From positions 1 to 64,000 of the forward strand of contig JAFIET010000009.1 in assembly GCA_020832405.1 (NCBI GenBank): a stretch of DNA of 64,000 nt, written 5' to 3'. Source of the stretch: Balneolales bacterium (GTDB lineage Bacteria > Bacteroidota > Rhodothermia > Balneolales > Cyclonatronaceae). Position numbers and translations under genes: made by a program. Of the stretch, positions 55,216-64,000 are shown in pieces. How positions within the stretch are numbered: position 1 is the stretch's first letter; each line of letters starts with the position of its first letter. Below the pieces are notes generated by a model that was not told where the DNA came from, did not search any database, and was given only the letters and a program-made list of their open reading frames with translations.

Positions 55216-56106
55216 ATGAAATCTTACAAACACATCGCTGATCGTATCCGGCTTCTGATCGCCACCCGGCAATTTCAGGTCGGGGAAGTGCTGCCTTCAA
55301 CACGCGTGCTGGGCAAGCAGCTCGAAGCCAGCTTCCACACGGTGCGCAAGGCCTATCAGCTGCTGGCCGAGGAAGGCCTGCTGGAAAGCAATCAGCGGGG
55401 CTATGTGGTTTCGAGTCCGCGTACACTGCTCGATAAATCCGAGCGCCTGGAAAAAGGCGCCGAGAAATTCCGTCAGCTGCTCGAAGAGCTGATCGGCTAC
55501 GGGCTTGATGAAGAAGAAATCGAAACCCTGTTTCAGGAACAGCTCAACTTTGTGGACTGGCCCGAGCGTATTCAGGCCTGTGCAACGGCGGGGCCGACTG
55601 TTGAACTGGCGCAGATGCTTGCCGGCTGCATTAAACAGGTGGTTGGGGTGAAATCAGCACCCATAACCGCCGGCGACATTTCGGGGCGGGTAAACTTCGA
55701 CGCCATTTTGGTGCCACTGCGCTATTACCACGGCTTTGCAAGTGAGAGCGACGATGCCCGCATCATCCCCATCGTGTTCGGACTTTCCTATGATCTGATG
55801 CTTTCCGTAGCCGAGCGGGCTGGCCTGCAGTCGGTCGTATTGCTTGCTATGGAAGCTGAAAGCCTGCCCTTTTTGGAAGAAGAGCTGAGTCAGATTCTCA
55901 GGGCCGAAGTAAAGCCCGACGCTTATAAGCTTGAGAAGCGCAGCCTGCCCGGGGCGGCCTACAAAGCCGATCTTGTATTCTACACGCCCGGCTGTGCCCG
56001 CGTGGCTGAAGCCGCCCTGCCGGAGCGCAAACGAAGGCTGCTCAGCTACGAACTGAATCCCCGAAGCGCTGCCTTTATTCGCGGCGAACTGTGGGAAGAA
56101 GGCTGA
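55216..56106 (+). CDS. GntR-family transcription regulator with unclassified sensor domain (296 aa)
   Basis: Residues about 1-70 are a winged helix of the GntR type: IADRIRLLIATRQFQVGEVLPSTRVLGKQLEASFHTVRKAYQLLAEEGLLES. The remaining 220 residues do not look like FadR, HutC, MocR or short YtrA effector domains; EIETLFQEQLNF resembles the linker helix of YtrA-type proteins, and a Rossmann-like alpha/beta segment follows (FDAILVPLRYYHG, IIPIVFGLSYDLMLSVAERAGL). The ligand is unknown. It lies downstream of the arg operon in the same direction with two matching palindromes in between, so it may control itself, the arg genes, or both. Confidence 0.85.
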   Translation: MKSYKHIADRIRLLIATRQFQVGEVLPSTRVLGKQLEASFHTVRKAYQLLAEEGLLESNQRGYVVSSPRTLLDKSERLEKGAEKFRQLLEELIGYGLDEEEIETLFQEQLNFVDWPERIQACATAGPTVELAQMLAGCIKQVVGVKSAPITAGDISGRVNFDAILVPLRYYHGFASESDDARIIPIVFGLSYDLMLSVAERAGLQSVVLLAMEAESLPFLEEELSQILRAEVKPDAYKLEKRSLPGAAYKADLVFYTPGCARVAEAALPERKRRLLSYELNPRSAAFIRGELWEEG

Positions 56107-56151
56107 CTGGGGGAGATTGAGGGAATTTCAGGGAATGAACCGGGTCTTAAA

Positions 56152-56690
56152 TTACTGCACTACAAATGCTTGTTCAAAACCCGGAAGATTTACGAGCTCG
56201 TTGTTCAGCTTAACAACGTTAGGGTCAAGATGTAGTACGTAGCGACCTTTGGAGAGCGGCTTGTTTTTGTAAGTATCGCTTGCTGAATCATACACGAGGG
56301 TTCCGGCTTTTAGTTCGTACTGCTGAACCAGCGTTTCGCCTGCACCGATTTCGTAAAATCCCGGTACGTCAGGTCCGTAAAGCAGTGTTCCCTGTACCCA
56401 TACAATGCTGTTGCCCTGCCTTACATACACGCTGCTGAAAGCAGGCGTCGAAGTCATCATAGCAATCGGGCTGCCGCTCAGGTTTCTGACGGATAAAGTG
56501 GCCGTGAAAACATCGCCGGGTGCGGGCCGGTTCTCATCCGGCTCCAGCTCCAGTTGAAGAAGGAGCTTTGAGTTGAAGTCAATGTAAGGATCAGCATCAG
56601 AGCCGGTATCCCGCAGCTTTGCCCAAGAAGCAGTAGCACTGCTATAAGGCAGGGAAAGATAAATTTGCCGGTAGAATGAACCTGAATCAT
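56152..56690 (-). pseudogene. Lipoprotein gene with a single-base frameshift
   Basis: A start at 56690 gives a lipoprotein signal peptide (FIFPCLIAVLLLLGQSC, lipobox LGQSC), but that frame then runs into atypical sequence and stops near 56478. The frame ending at 56152 is open further up and reads DTGSDADPYIDFNSKL, LLLQLELEPDENRPAPGDVF, TATLSVRNLSGSPIA, and on to PGFYEIGAGETLVQQYELKAG, a coherent beta-rich domain. Adding one G to the GGG at 56610-56612 (minus strand) joins the two as GQSCGDTGSDADPYIDF. The product would be a small outer-membrane lipoprotein resembling intracellular-protease-inhibitor-like domains. A recent mutation, phase variation in a short G tract, or a sequencing error could each explain it. 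Confidence 0.7.
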
Positions 56691-56910
56691 GCTGATGTTG
56701 GGTTTGTGATGATCTTTAAGTGATTGTATCATAATTATTTCTCTGCTTTTTTGCCGAACAAAATGACTTGGGATGGGTTCACAGGAAAGCGAACGGGATC
56801 TGCCATTAAACCCACGCTTTGTAAATTTTTGTTTTTTCATTCAAACCTGCTGATACAAATCAATAGTTTAAGCGTCAGTTTAGTTTTACTCTCCACATAA
56901 TCCTTCTGCC

Positions 56911-58596
56911 ATGAATGCCTTCCCGACTCCGACCCGCATCCTGTTTCTCAAGCTGCTTTTTTGGGTATGCCTCGCTTTTATTTTGAAAGCTGAAGCGGCA
57001 GTGGCCGAGCCTCCTGAGGAAATACGGATCAGCATGGAGCTTGCGCAGGGTTTCGGCGATTTCACCCCGTTTTCCGGCATATTGCGGCAGCTGGATGATG
57101 CAAACCCCTGGAAAAAATCGTACCCGGTGCCCGAAGGCCTGCCGGAGCACCTCAGCGGGAAAGAGGTGCAGCTGCTTTATGTAACACACGACTTTGTGCA
57201 GCATGCCTGGCAGTCGTACATCACCGGCACCCTCGATTCGGCTTTTGTGCACAACGCCCTCAACTCGTGGGGTGTGAACCCGGAGCAGCTCACGGATCAG
57301 CCGCTCGGGCTGTACACCGTGCTGCTCAGCTGGGTGGATGAAGCCGGCGACGCCTTTGTGATGTACAGCGACGAGGCCCCTTACACTTTCGAAGATGCGG
57401 AAATGTTTAAGGTACCGGCCTTTTCGATGCAGGATACGGAATCTCAGCCGCTTGCCCTGCCCGTCAACTTTGAGGTGTATCGTGAGGGAGCCGTTCACCG
57501 GCTTCAGCGGAACCTCAGGCTGAATATCCCGGCCGGATTTAACATGCCCGGCATTGAAGGTCCGGTACTGTTTTACGGCTACTATGAGCATTTTAAGGGA
57601 GAACTTACCATAGCCGGTGAAAGCTTTGAAGCAGGCCTGCACAACCATTTTATGAGCGCACTGTTCGGAGAAGAAAGCGACATGCTTCAGGTGAGGTCAG
57701 CCGGCGGGGAGTGGTCAGAGCCTGCCAAGCCGGGTCAGTTCCTGAAGCTTGGGGAGCACGCGTATCAGTTTGTTTCGGCGGCTTTTGACGGCAGCGAAGT
57801 GGTGCTGCGGTACGTACCCGATTTTGATGAGCAGCGCGGCACACAGCCCGGGATGCGTGCGCTGGCGTTTGAGCAGGAAGACCTCAGCGGCGAGCTGATT
57901 TCCCTCGATGATGAGCTGGGCAAGTGGGTTTTTCTGGATTTCTGGGGAACCTGGTGCGCACCCTGCATAGCCGAAATGCCCTACCTGAAGGAAGCCTGGC
58001 GCTTGTTTGAGGGCAATGAGTTTCAGTTTATCGGCATCGCCAACGACCCCCGCGAAACCCTCGAGCGGTTCGTGGAAGAATGGGAGCTGGGCTGGCCTCA
58101 GCTCATCAGCCATGGTTCGGAAACCAATGCCCTCAACGAGCTTTACGGCATCAGGGCCTGGCCCACAACCATGCTGCTGAACGATGAAGGCACCATCACA
58201 GAAACCTCAGTTCGGGGTTTTCAGCTGGAGCGGCGTCTTTCGGCAGAGATTGGGTTTGATGAAATCCGCGCGCAGCGTCTGCTCGAAGGAGATGTAGTGG
58301 TCGGAATTCCGGAAGCTGTGATCGCAGATTTTGTGTCATCCGCCGGTGCTGAGGCGGAAGAGCTTCGCGTTGAGGTGCAGGGGGAAGGGCTCCCGTTCCG
58401 AAGCCGCATCCCGCTGTACCTGCATGAGGGCAACTGGGTGCGCGGGCTTTCGGCTGATCACGACCGCATGTCTGGCTCCGGACAAACAGCCCTGGAACTG
58501 CGGATTTTTGTGAATGGTGAACCCGCTGAGCTGCCGCTGCCCGGGCAGTTTACCAATGAGGAAGGGGAGGTGCGTTACCGGTTTGAGCTGCGTTGA
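56911..58596 (+). CDS. TlpA-like thioredoxin-fold protein with large unknown N-terminal part (561 aa)
   Basis: Signal peptide (LFLKLLFWVCLAFILKAEAA). Residues about 35-320 are beta-rich and unrecognised. Residues about 325-450 are a thioredoxin/TlpA domain: WVFLDFWGTWCAPCIAEMPYLKEAW with the CAPC redox pair, FQFIGIANDPRETLERFVEE and YGIRAWPTTMLLNDEG with the cis-proline. A C-terminal region of about 110 residues follows (LFEG/LLEGDVVVGIPEAVIADF, RYRFELR). It should reduce disulfides in the periplasm; the partner is unknown. Confidence 0.85.
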   Translation: MNAFPTPTRILFLKLLFWVCLAFILKAEAAVAEPPEEIRISMELAQGFGDFTPFSGILRQLDDANPWKKSYPVPEGLPEHLSGKEVQLLYVTHDFVQHAWQSYITGTLDSAFVHNALNSWGVNPEQLTDQPLGLYTVLLSWVDEAGDAFVMYSDEAPYTFEDAEMFKVPAFSMQDTESQPLALPVNFEVYREGAVHRLQRNLRLNIPAGFNMPGIEGPVLFYGYYEHFKGELTIAGESFEAGLHNHFMSALFGEESDMLQVRSAGGEWSEPAKPGQFLKLGEHAYQFVSAAFDGSEVVLRYVPDFDEQRGTQPGMRALAFEQEDLSGELISLDDELGKWVFLDFWGTWCAPCIAEMPYLKEAWRLFEGNEFQFIGIANDPRETLERFVEEWELGWPQLISHGSETNALNELYGIRAWPTTMLLNDEGTITETSVRGFQLERRLSAEIGFDEIRAQRLLEGDVVVGIPEAVIADFVSSAGAEAEELRVEVQGEGLPFRSRIPLYLHEGNWVRGLSADHDRMSGSGQTALELRIFVNGEPAELPLPGQFTNEEGEVRYRFELR

Positions 58597-58721
58597 AAGT
58601 CAGTATTAGTATTCATTTCAAAAAAATAGCCATCTGGTACAAATTGTTGTGAAGAAACATTGAACCAAAAATACTGGCCTTGCTCAGCATTGTGAGGGAT
58701 TAACTTTTAACACGTGCATTC

Positions 58722-59051
58722 TTACAGATTGGATTGGTTAAGAATTTCTCGTATTTCATCGTCCGATATGGTGTCTTTATCCCCTTTACTGTAGATAGAA
58801 ACAAGCAACACCGTGGTTTGATCCACCTGCACATATGTAATTATTCGGGCACCCCCGCTCTTACCTTTTCCCTTGGAGGAAATACCGACGCGGATTTTGT
58901 ATATATCCTTGCCTAAAGGAGTCCCTAAAGTTGGATTAGTTGAAAGAGCTTCAAACAAAACTGTAAGATCAGCTTTTAAGGAGCGGTATTTTTTTGATAG
59001 CCTCTTTAGCTCACGCCTGAAGTGAGGCAATGCAATAATTTCAAATTTCAT
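58722..59051 (-). CDS. RelE/ParE-type toxin (109 aa)
   Basis: MKFEIIALPHFRRELKRLSKKYRSL is the typical start; KIRVGISSKGKGKSGGARIITYVQ and VLLVSIYSKGDKDTISDDEI match the RelE family. Its start overlaps the antitoxin end by 11 bases. It probably cuts mRNA at the ribosome. Confidence 0.88.
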   Translation of the reverse strand: MKFEIIALPHFRRELKRLSKKYRSLKADLTVLFEALSTNPTLGTPLGKDIYKIRVGISSKGKGKSGGARIITYVQVDQTTVLLVSIYSKGDKDTISDDEIREILNQSNL

Positions 59052-59253
59052 CCAAAAGCTGCTGTGCTGGAATTCCCTTTAGTTCTCCTTTTTGGTAAGC
59101 CTTTAATTCCTTCATTGCCTGTGAAAGGTTGGCTGTTATTTCTTCTTTCGTGTCGCCTGAACCGTCCTCAATTTCTACAAAATCGAGACTTCCTACGAGT
59201 TCTAAAAAAAAGGCGAATCTGTTTTCATCAACCTTGAGTGTGATCTGTTTCAT
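59041..59253 (-). CDS. Antitoxin of the RelE-type pair (70 aa)
   Basis: Located just upstream of the toxin with an 11-base overlap. MKQITLKVDENRFAFFLELVGSL at the start and EEITANLSQAMKELKAYQKGEL at the end are typical of small antitoxins paired with such toxins in Bacteroidota. Likely autoregulates the pair. Confidence 0.82.
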   Translation of the reverse strand: MKQITLKVDENRFAFFLELVGSLDFVEIEDGSGDTKEEITANLSQAMKELKAYQKGELKGIPAQQLLDEI

Positions 59254-59522
59254 AATGATGCTCAGCTTTAATGGATATGATTGTCAATTTAACGTAAAGC
59301 TGGAAAGGGAGCAAAGATGCAGTTTAACTAACCGATCAATTAATCCGGTGTTAACTATCAAAAAGGGTTCGCTGTAGCGAGTGATTAAACAAAACGTTTT
59401 CCCGGTTTTATCCCCCCATCCCGCCTGATTCCCCTCAGACCACATCCCCCAAATGTGCGTTAAATTGCGTATTTTGCACAGTTACAATCTACGCCCCAAA
59501 AATCTCATCAGGCAACCCTCCC

Positions 59523-62500
59523 ATGAAACTATTCCTGAAAATATTCGGCGCAGTGATAGCACTGTTTGCCGTTTTTTTAATTGCGCTGAGCTTCTACCTC
59601 ACCGATGAGCGCCTTAAAGAGCTCATCCTTCCCACCATAAATGAAATGACCGGCCGCGAAGTGCAGGTCGAGCGGATGTCGTACACGCTGTTCCGCACCT
59701 TTCCAAGCTTCGGGCTGGTGATTCAGGGCTTTGACCTGCCCGATACGGAATCGCCCGCCATGCTCGGCAGCGACAGTGCCGAACACGCCTCCATCGCCAG
59801 GGTTCAGGAGCTGGTGCTGGTCGTTGACCTCTTCCCGCTGCTCTCCGGAAACCTGAGCGTTTCCCGCCTCGATATCAACGATCCGCTGCTGCGCTACGTC
59901 GTTTTTGAGGATGGCACCACCAACCTCGACAGCCTGCTGGCTCAGTTTGAGACCGCAGAAGACCAGCCGCAGGCCGAAGCCTCAACGGCCCAAATCGACC
60001 TCGAAGCCATGCGCATCCGTGGCGCAGAGATCGTTTTTCAGGATTTCAACGAGCAGACCGATGTGCGCCTGAGCGGCCTCGAAGCCGAAATTGCCATCAG
60101 CCTGGGCGAGTTTATCACCACTGATGTCGATGCCCGCGTTGCCGGGCTGAGCGTCGTTTTCGGCGGCGACCGCCTGCTCACCAATCTGCCCTTCAGCCTG
60201 AGTCAGCGCTCGGTGCTCGACCTTGCCGGCGAGCGCGTCACCATCGAGTCAGGCCGCCTCAACATCCGCGGGCTCGACCTCGACCTCGAAGGCGTCATTG
60301 CCGATTACACTTCAGAGGCCATGCTGCTCGAGCTCGCCTTCAGCTCTTCCTCAGATGACTTCGGTGCCCTGCTCGAACTTGTGCCCGATGCCTTCAAAGA
60401 AGACCTTCAGGGCGTAGAAACCCGCGGCTCGCTCGTGCTCAGCGGTCAGGTTAACGGCCGGCTCGGCGAGGACCTCATCCCCGATTTTGAAATTGTGATC
60501 GGCGTTGATGACGGCTTCATCCGTTACCCCGGCGTTGCTTCGGCCATCGAGGAGATCAACATCCGCATCGAAGCCCGCAACGAGCGCGTCGTGATCGAGC
60601 GCTTTTCGGCTATTGCGGATATCAATTCGCTTTCGGCCAGCGGCTTCATCAACAATCCGCTGGAAGACAGCGCCGACTTTGATCTCGCCTTCGATCTTGA
60701 CCTCGACCTTGCAACCATCCGGAATTTTTATCCGGTTGATGAGTTCGAGCTCGAAGGGAAAATGACCCTCAACGGCACTGCAAGCGGACTCCTCGCGGAT
60801 GCCGAAAATGCCCGCTTCAACGCTGCCCTGCGCCTCGAAAACGGCCTTGTGCGCTACATGGAGCTGGATGAGCCGGTGCGTGACATCAACGTCGTGCTAA
60901 CCGCTACGCAGCAGCTCGTCACCATTGAATCCTTCGCGGCGCGGGCTGCCGAAAACACCCTCAGCGCCAGCGGCACCATCCGTGAGCCCCTCAACGAAGA
61001 CCGCACCCGTTTTGACTTTAACGCCAGTATTTTTGCTGATTTGGGAAGCATCCCCCGTTTTTATCCGATAGATGAGGACACCCTCCGGCTTCGGGGCATT
61101 TTCCGCTTCGACGGCACCGCTTCAGGCCTGCTTGCCGATATCGAAAATGCGTCCGTGAACGGAAACCTGAGCCTGCGCGAGGGTTCCGTTCATTATCACC
61201 TGCTGCCGAAGCCGCTCGACACCATCGGCTTCGAAGCGAGCATCACCCGTGAGCGCATCCGCATTGCCAGCAGTACCGTGCGCACGGGTACCAATAACTT
61301 TACGGCCAACGGCGATATCAACGATTACCTCACCGATGCGCCGCGCGTGAATCTCACCGTAGCCGGGGAGTTTAATCTGGGCGAGCTGCCCGAGTTTGCG
61401 GACCTTCAGCCGTATATCAGCGAGATTGCCGGCCGTGCGAATGTGGACCTGCGTGTTACCGGTCCGCCAATGACGCCCGAAGACCTCCGCTTCAACGGTC
61501 TGTTCCGCCTCACCGATTTCAGCGTAGCCGGCGATTCCCTGCCGCAGCCGGTCAGCATCTCGAACGCCAACATGGTTTTCAGTCAGGAACACGTAGAGCT
61601 GCGCCGTTTTGAAATGATGATGGGCTCCTCCGATTTCAACTTCACCGGTGAGCTGCGCAACTACATGCGCCTCATCGACGACAGCACCCCTGAGCTGGCA
61701 ACGCTCAACGCGACCTTCAGATCCAACCTGCTTCATGTGGATGAGATTTACGAGTGGGAGCCGCTTCCTCCCGATGCGGAGCCGGAGCCTTTCCCGATAC
61801 ACCTGCCCCGCCTTGTGATGAACATGGATGTGGAGATCGGTGAGCTCATTTTTCTCGGCGTGCCCATCCGCAGCATTGCGGGCCGGGTGAACAGTACCGA
61901 TACGGAAATCCGCATTTTGGATGCCGTGGCGCAGGTTTTCGGCGGCAACGCCAACGGAAACCTGATCTGGGAAGTGCCTGATCCGGAAAACACCAAAATC
62001 ACCTTTAACGGCGCCCTGCTGGGGCTTACCGCCGAAGACTTCTTCCGTGAAGTGAAGCCAGCCGGTATGGAAGACCTTCACGAATACTTCTCCGGAACCT
62101 TCAGCACGACCATCGAATATTTCACGGAGATGGATGTGTTCCTCGATCCCGTAATCCCGAGCATGCGCTCAAACGGTAGTTTTTCGATGGAGCGCACGCG
62201 GATGCGTAATCATCCCACGCAGATTCAGGTGGCTGACCTGCTCCGTTCGCCGGAGCTTCGCGACCTTCGCCTCGATGACCTCAACTCGAGCTTCACCATC
62301 GAAAACAGTGTGATGACCCTGCGCGACCTCAACCTCACCTCGGCCGATATAGGTGTTGAGCTCAACGGTACGCAGCATCTCGAAACCGGAGCGCTTCGCT
62401 ACAGTACGGTTGTGGTGCTGCCCGGCCGCTTCGGTCAGGTACTTGAACCGGTAATTACCCGAGACGGCGTGCGCGCCCTCACCCGCGAAGACGGCAACAT

Positions 62501-62648
62501 CCCGGTTCCGCTGCTGATTCGCGGCACTACCGAATCGCCGCAGGTGCGGCCCGATACCGAGGAAATTACCCGCTCCGTAGCCGATTTTCTGCGCGATGCC
62601 GCCGGCGATGCGGTTCGCAACACCCTTCGTAATCTGTTTGGAAATTAG
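59523..62648 (+). CDS. AsmA-family protein (1041 aa)
   Basis: A single N-terminal membrane anchor (LKIFGAVIALFAVFLIALSFYL), then a very long beta-repeat body. ILPTINEMTGREVQVERMSY is the AsmA/chorein-like start; many repeats of FxANGxIxDY / LSASGxI type (FSAIADINSLSASGFINNPL, FTANGDINDYLTDAP). The C-terminal part contains an AsmA_2-like region ending in ...DFLRDAAGDAVRNTLRNL. AsmA proteins bridge inner and outer membranes and probably move phospholipids. It stands alone on its strand before the helicase. Confidence 0.9.
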   Translation: MKLFLKIFGAVIALFAVFLIALSFYLTDERLKELILPTINEMTGREVQVERMSYTLFRTFPSFGLVIQGFDLPDTESPAMLGSDSAEHASIARVQELVLVVDLFPLLSGNLSVSRLDINDPLLRYVVFEDGTTNLDSLLAQFETAEDQPQAEASTAQIDLEAMRIRGAEIVFQDFNEQTDVRLSGLEAEIAISLGEFITTDVDARVAGLSVVFGGDRLLTNLPFSLSQRSVLDLAGERVTIESGRLNIRGLDLDLEGVIADYTSEAMLLELAFSSSSDDFGALLELVPDAFKEDLQGVETRGSLVLSGQVNGRLGEDLIPDFEIVIGVDDGFIRYPGVASAIEEINIRIEARNERVVIERFSAIADINSLSASGFINNPLEDSADFDLAFDLDLDLATIRNFYPVDEFELEGKMTLNGTASGLLADAENARFNAALRLENGLVRYMELDEPVRDINVVLTATQQLVTIESFAARAAENTLSASGTIREPLNEDRTRFDFNASIFADLGSIPRFYPIDEDTLRLRGIFRFDGTASGLLADIENASVNGNLSLREGSVHYHLLPKPLDTIGFEASITRERIRIASSTVRTGTNNFTANGDINDYLTDAPRVNLTVAGEFNLGELPEFADLQPYISEIAGRANVDLRVTGPPMTPEDLRFNGLFRLTDFSVAGDSLPQPVSISNANMVFSQEHVELRRFEMMMGSSDFNFTGELRNYMRLIDDSTPELATLNATFRSNLLHVDEIYEWEPLPPDAEPEPFPIHLPRLVMNMDVEIGELIFLGVPIRSIAGRVNSTDTEIRILDAVAQVFGGNANGNLIWEVPDPENTKITFNGALLGLTAEDFFREVKPAGMEDLHEYFSGTFSTTIEYFTEMDVFLDPVIPSMRSNGSFSMERTRMRNHPTQIQVADLLRSPELRDLRLDDLNSSFTIENSVMTLRDLNLTSADIGVELNGTQHLETGALRYSTVVVLPGRFGQVLEPVITRDGVRALTREDGNIPVPLLIRGTTESPQVRPDTEEITRSVADFLRDAAGDAVRNTLRNLFGN

Positions 62649-62695
62649 CCTTGCGGAGGTTTCCGGAGATGTGTAACCTCAGAGCAAAAAAATAA

Positions 62696-64000
62696 ATGAG
62701 CGGAACAAAGAAAGTCCGGAAGCTTCTCAAAGAGGCGATTGAGGCGATAAAAGACGAAATCAGCGCGGTGCAGCAGCATCCCCGGCGGGATGTGCTCACC
62801 GCGCCTGAGTTTATGGAAGATGAGGAAGACTACACCTACCGCTTCGACAGCAGCAATCCTTCTTTCGAGCATGTGGATGAACTCTCCCTCATTTCTGCCG
62901 ATCCGCCCATAAGCGGGGAGGTTGTCCGCATAGAGGAGAAGCACATTATTGTCCGCTTCGACAAGCGCCCGGAGGAGCCCTTCATTCAGGGTGAAGTGGA
63001 ATGGGTGAACGACTTCGTGCTGCAGCGGACGCTCGAGCAGCTCGAATATTTGTCGGACTCCGGCGATTCGGCACAGCTTGAGCGCCTCACCGAAATTTTT
63101 GGGGATATTCCCGAAGCAGGGGAGAAGACCGCGCAGATTCTGCACGACGGCTATCGGAATCAGGCGCAGCAGGAGGCCATCCAGAAAGCCATGAGCAACC
63201 GCGTAACCTACGTTTGGGGGCCGCCGGGTACCGGCAAGACCGCTACCCTGGGGTTTGTGGTGGCCAATTACATTAAAGCGGGCAAGAAAGTGCTGTTTGC
63301 CTCCAACACCAACCGCGCCGTTGATGTGGGCCTGCTCAGCGTAATGCAGGCACTTCAGCAGCTTCAGCTGCAGGTAGAGCCCGACCGCATTACCCGTTTC
63401 GGAGAGGCCGCACTCGAAAACGACCTGCTCGCACAGCTTAGCTTCGATGAGCAGCTCGACGCCCGGCGCCGTGAAATAATCGGCAAAACGCTCGATTCCA
63501 GCCAGCAAATCAGGCTCAAAATGCTCGAAGAGATGCGGACCAAGCTCGAAAAGAGCGGCCGGAAAATGCCCGCCAAACTGCAGAACGAGTACGAAATGCT
63601 CACCCTGCATCTCGATGAAACCGATAACGAAGACGCAAGCGAAGCCGTAGCGACCGAGCTCGAGCAGCTGCGCTACCGCGAGCTTGTCCGCAAGAAGCTC
63701 GTTGCCACAACCCTGGCGCGGGTCTGCACCTCCGACATCCTGCCTTCCCTGAATTTCGACGCCGTTGTGATTGATGAGGCTTCTATGGCGAGCATCCCCT
63801 ACATTCTCGTGCTGGCCTCGCGCAGCAAGGAGCACATCGTTTTTGCCGGCGACCCCATGCAGCTGCCGCCCATCGCTACAACGAACAACCACACGCACCG
63901 CGATTTTCTTGAGAAGGATGTGTACACCATGGCTTCAGAGGCCGACAGCATGGAACAGCTGTTTGTGTGGAAGGATGAAAACCCCGGCATCACCTGCTTT
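62696..64000 (+). CDS. SF1 (Upf1/DNA2-like) helicase, cut by window end
   Basis: Starts at ATG 62696 and is open for 435 codons to the window edge. After an N-terminal region with an OB-like segment (PISGEVVRIEEKHIIVRFDKR) come Q-motif-like YRNQAQQEAIQKAM, Walker A VTYVWGPPGTGKTATLG, motif Ia LFASNTNRAVDVGL, Walker B VVIDEASMASIP and motif III FAGDPMQLPPIA. The long insertion between Ia and II (about 110 residues, charged) is typical of SF1B helicases of this group. The nuclease domain, if any, lies beyond the window. Confidence 0.92.
   Translation, partial: MSGTKKVRKLLKEAIEAIKDEISAVQQHPRRDVLTAPEFMEDEEDYTYRFDSSNPSFEHVDELSLISADPPISGEVVRIEEKHIIVRFDKRPEEPFIQGEVEWVNDFVLQRTLEQLEYLSDSGDSAQLERLTEIFGDIPEAGEKTAQILHDGYRNQAQQEAIQKAMSNRVTYVWGPPGTGKTATLGFVVANYIKAGKKVLFASNTNRAVDVGLLSVMQALQQLQLQVEPDRITRFGEAALENDLLAQLSFDEQLDARRREIIGKTLDSSQQIRLKMLEEMRTKLEKSGRKMPAKLQNEYEMLTLHLDETDNEDASEAVATELEQLRYRELVRKKLVATTLARVCTSDILPSLNFDAVVIDEASMASIPYILVLASRSKEHIVFAGDPMQLPPIATTNNHTHRDFLEKDVYTMASEADSMEQLFVWKDENPGITCF

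Noticed and set aside
62645-63898. 417-codon open frame opposite the helicase
   Set aside because: The plus strand encodes all SF1 helicase motifs in order; the minus frame is a shadow.
1-64000. CRISPR array, rRNA operon, prophage or IS element
   Set aside because: I saw no regularly spaced direct repeats, no rRNA sequence, and no transposase, integrase or phage structural genes.

Overview
The window reads as one contig of a Gram-negative bacterium from the Bacteroidota/Chlorobiota side of the tree, most likely Balneolota/Rhodothermota-like. This is inferred from two secreted proteins that end in a type IX secretion (T9SS) sorting domain with an NYPNPFNP motif, from the general lack of Shine-Dalgarno sequences, and from core proteins of that flavour. 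No rRNA is present; there is one tRNA (Gly-GCC). I see no CRISPR array, integrase, transposase or phage module.

Layout. 1-2.0 kb is an AT-rich accessory patch: a VapB-like antitoxin whose vapC is cut off after about eight codons, an EVE-HNH nuclease gene with a long imperfect palindrome behind it, and a PIN toxin broken by an in-frame TAG with its small partner. 2.0-6.6 kb is an anaerobic pyruvate module on the minus strand (pflB-pflA-OFA transporter). 7.1-10.7 kb holds an esterase and a SusD-like T9SS cargo protein. 10.8-14.1 kb is a compact minus-strand run (unknown protein, MGMT domain, DUF2520, degenerate MEMO-like protein, phosphopantetheinyl transferase). 14.2-20.5 kb has a DUF4149-like membrane protein, lysS, a large GLUG-repeat T9SS protein and a tiny proline-rich peptide gene with a strong terminator.

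20.6-33.1 kb is a minus-strand housekeeping block: metG, a GH13 debranching enzyme, an NSS transporter, efp-accB-accC-gcvH, guaA and an LpoA-like TPR/periplasmic-binding protein. 33.4-38.9 kb has a SpoU methylase, greA, an SxtI/SxtJ-like carbamoyltransferase pair, a NUDIX hydrolase and an outer-membrane barrel. 39.1-42.2 kb carries two nucleotide-sugar enzymes for surface polysaccharide. 42.2-49.9 kb has a coiled-coil membrane protein, an aldehyde dehydrogenase, a barrel/coiled-coil/SPOR protein, then serA, engB, purF and tRNA-Gly. 50.3-54.7 kb is the arginine operon argB-argD-argC-argJ, followed by a regulatory region and a GntR regulator. 56-64 kb holds a frameshifted lipoprotein, a TlpA-like thioredoxin protein, a RelE-type toxin-antitoxin pair, an AsmA-like protein and a helicase cut by the window end.

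The most interesting signals are: (i) two near-identical palindromes GTACA-N7-TGTAC around the argJ-gntR intergenic region, one next to a TATAAT box, suggesting a GntR operator pair; (ii) a roughly 100-bp dispersed element present twice, 48 kb apart; (iii) the EVE-HNH gene sitting as an apparent cassette inside a truncated vapC; (iv) the 46-aa proline-rich peptide gene; (v) two orphan terminator-like hairpins between the divergent spoU and greA genes; and (vi) a lipoprotein inactivated by what looks like one lost G.
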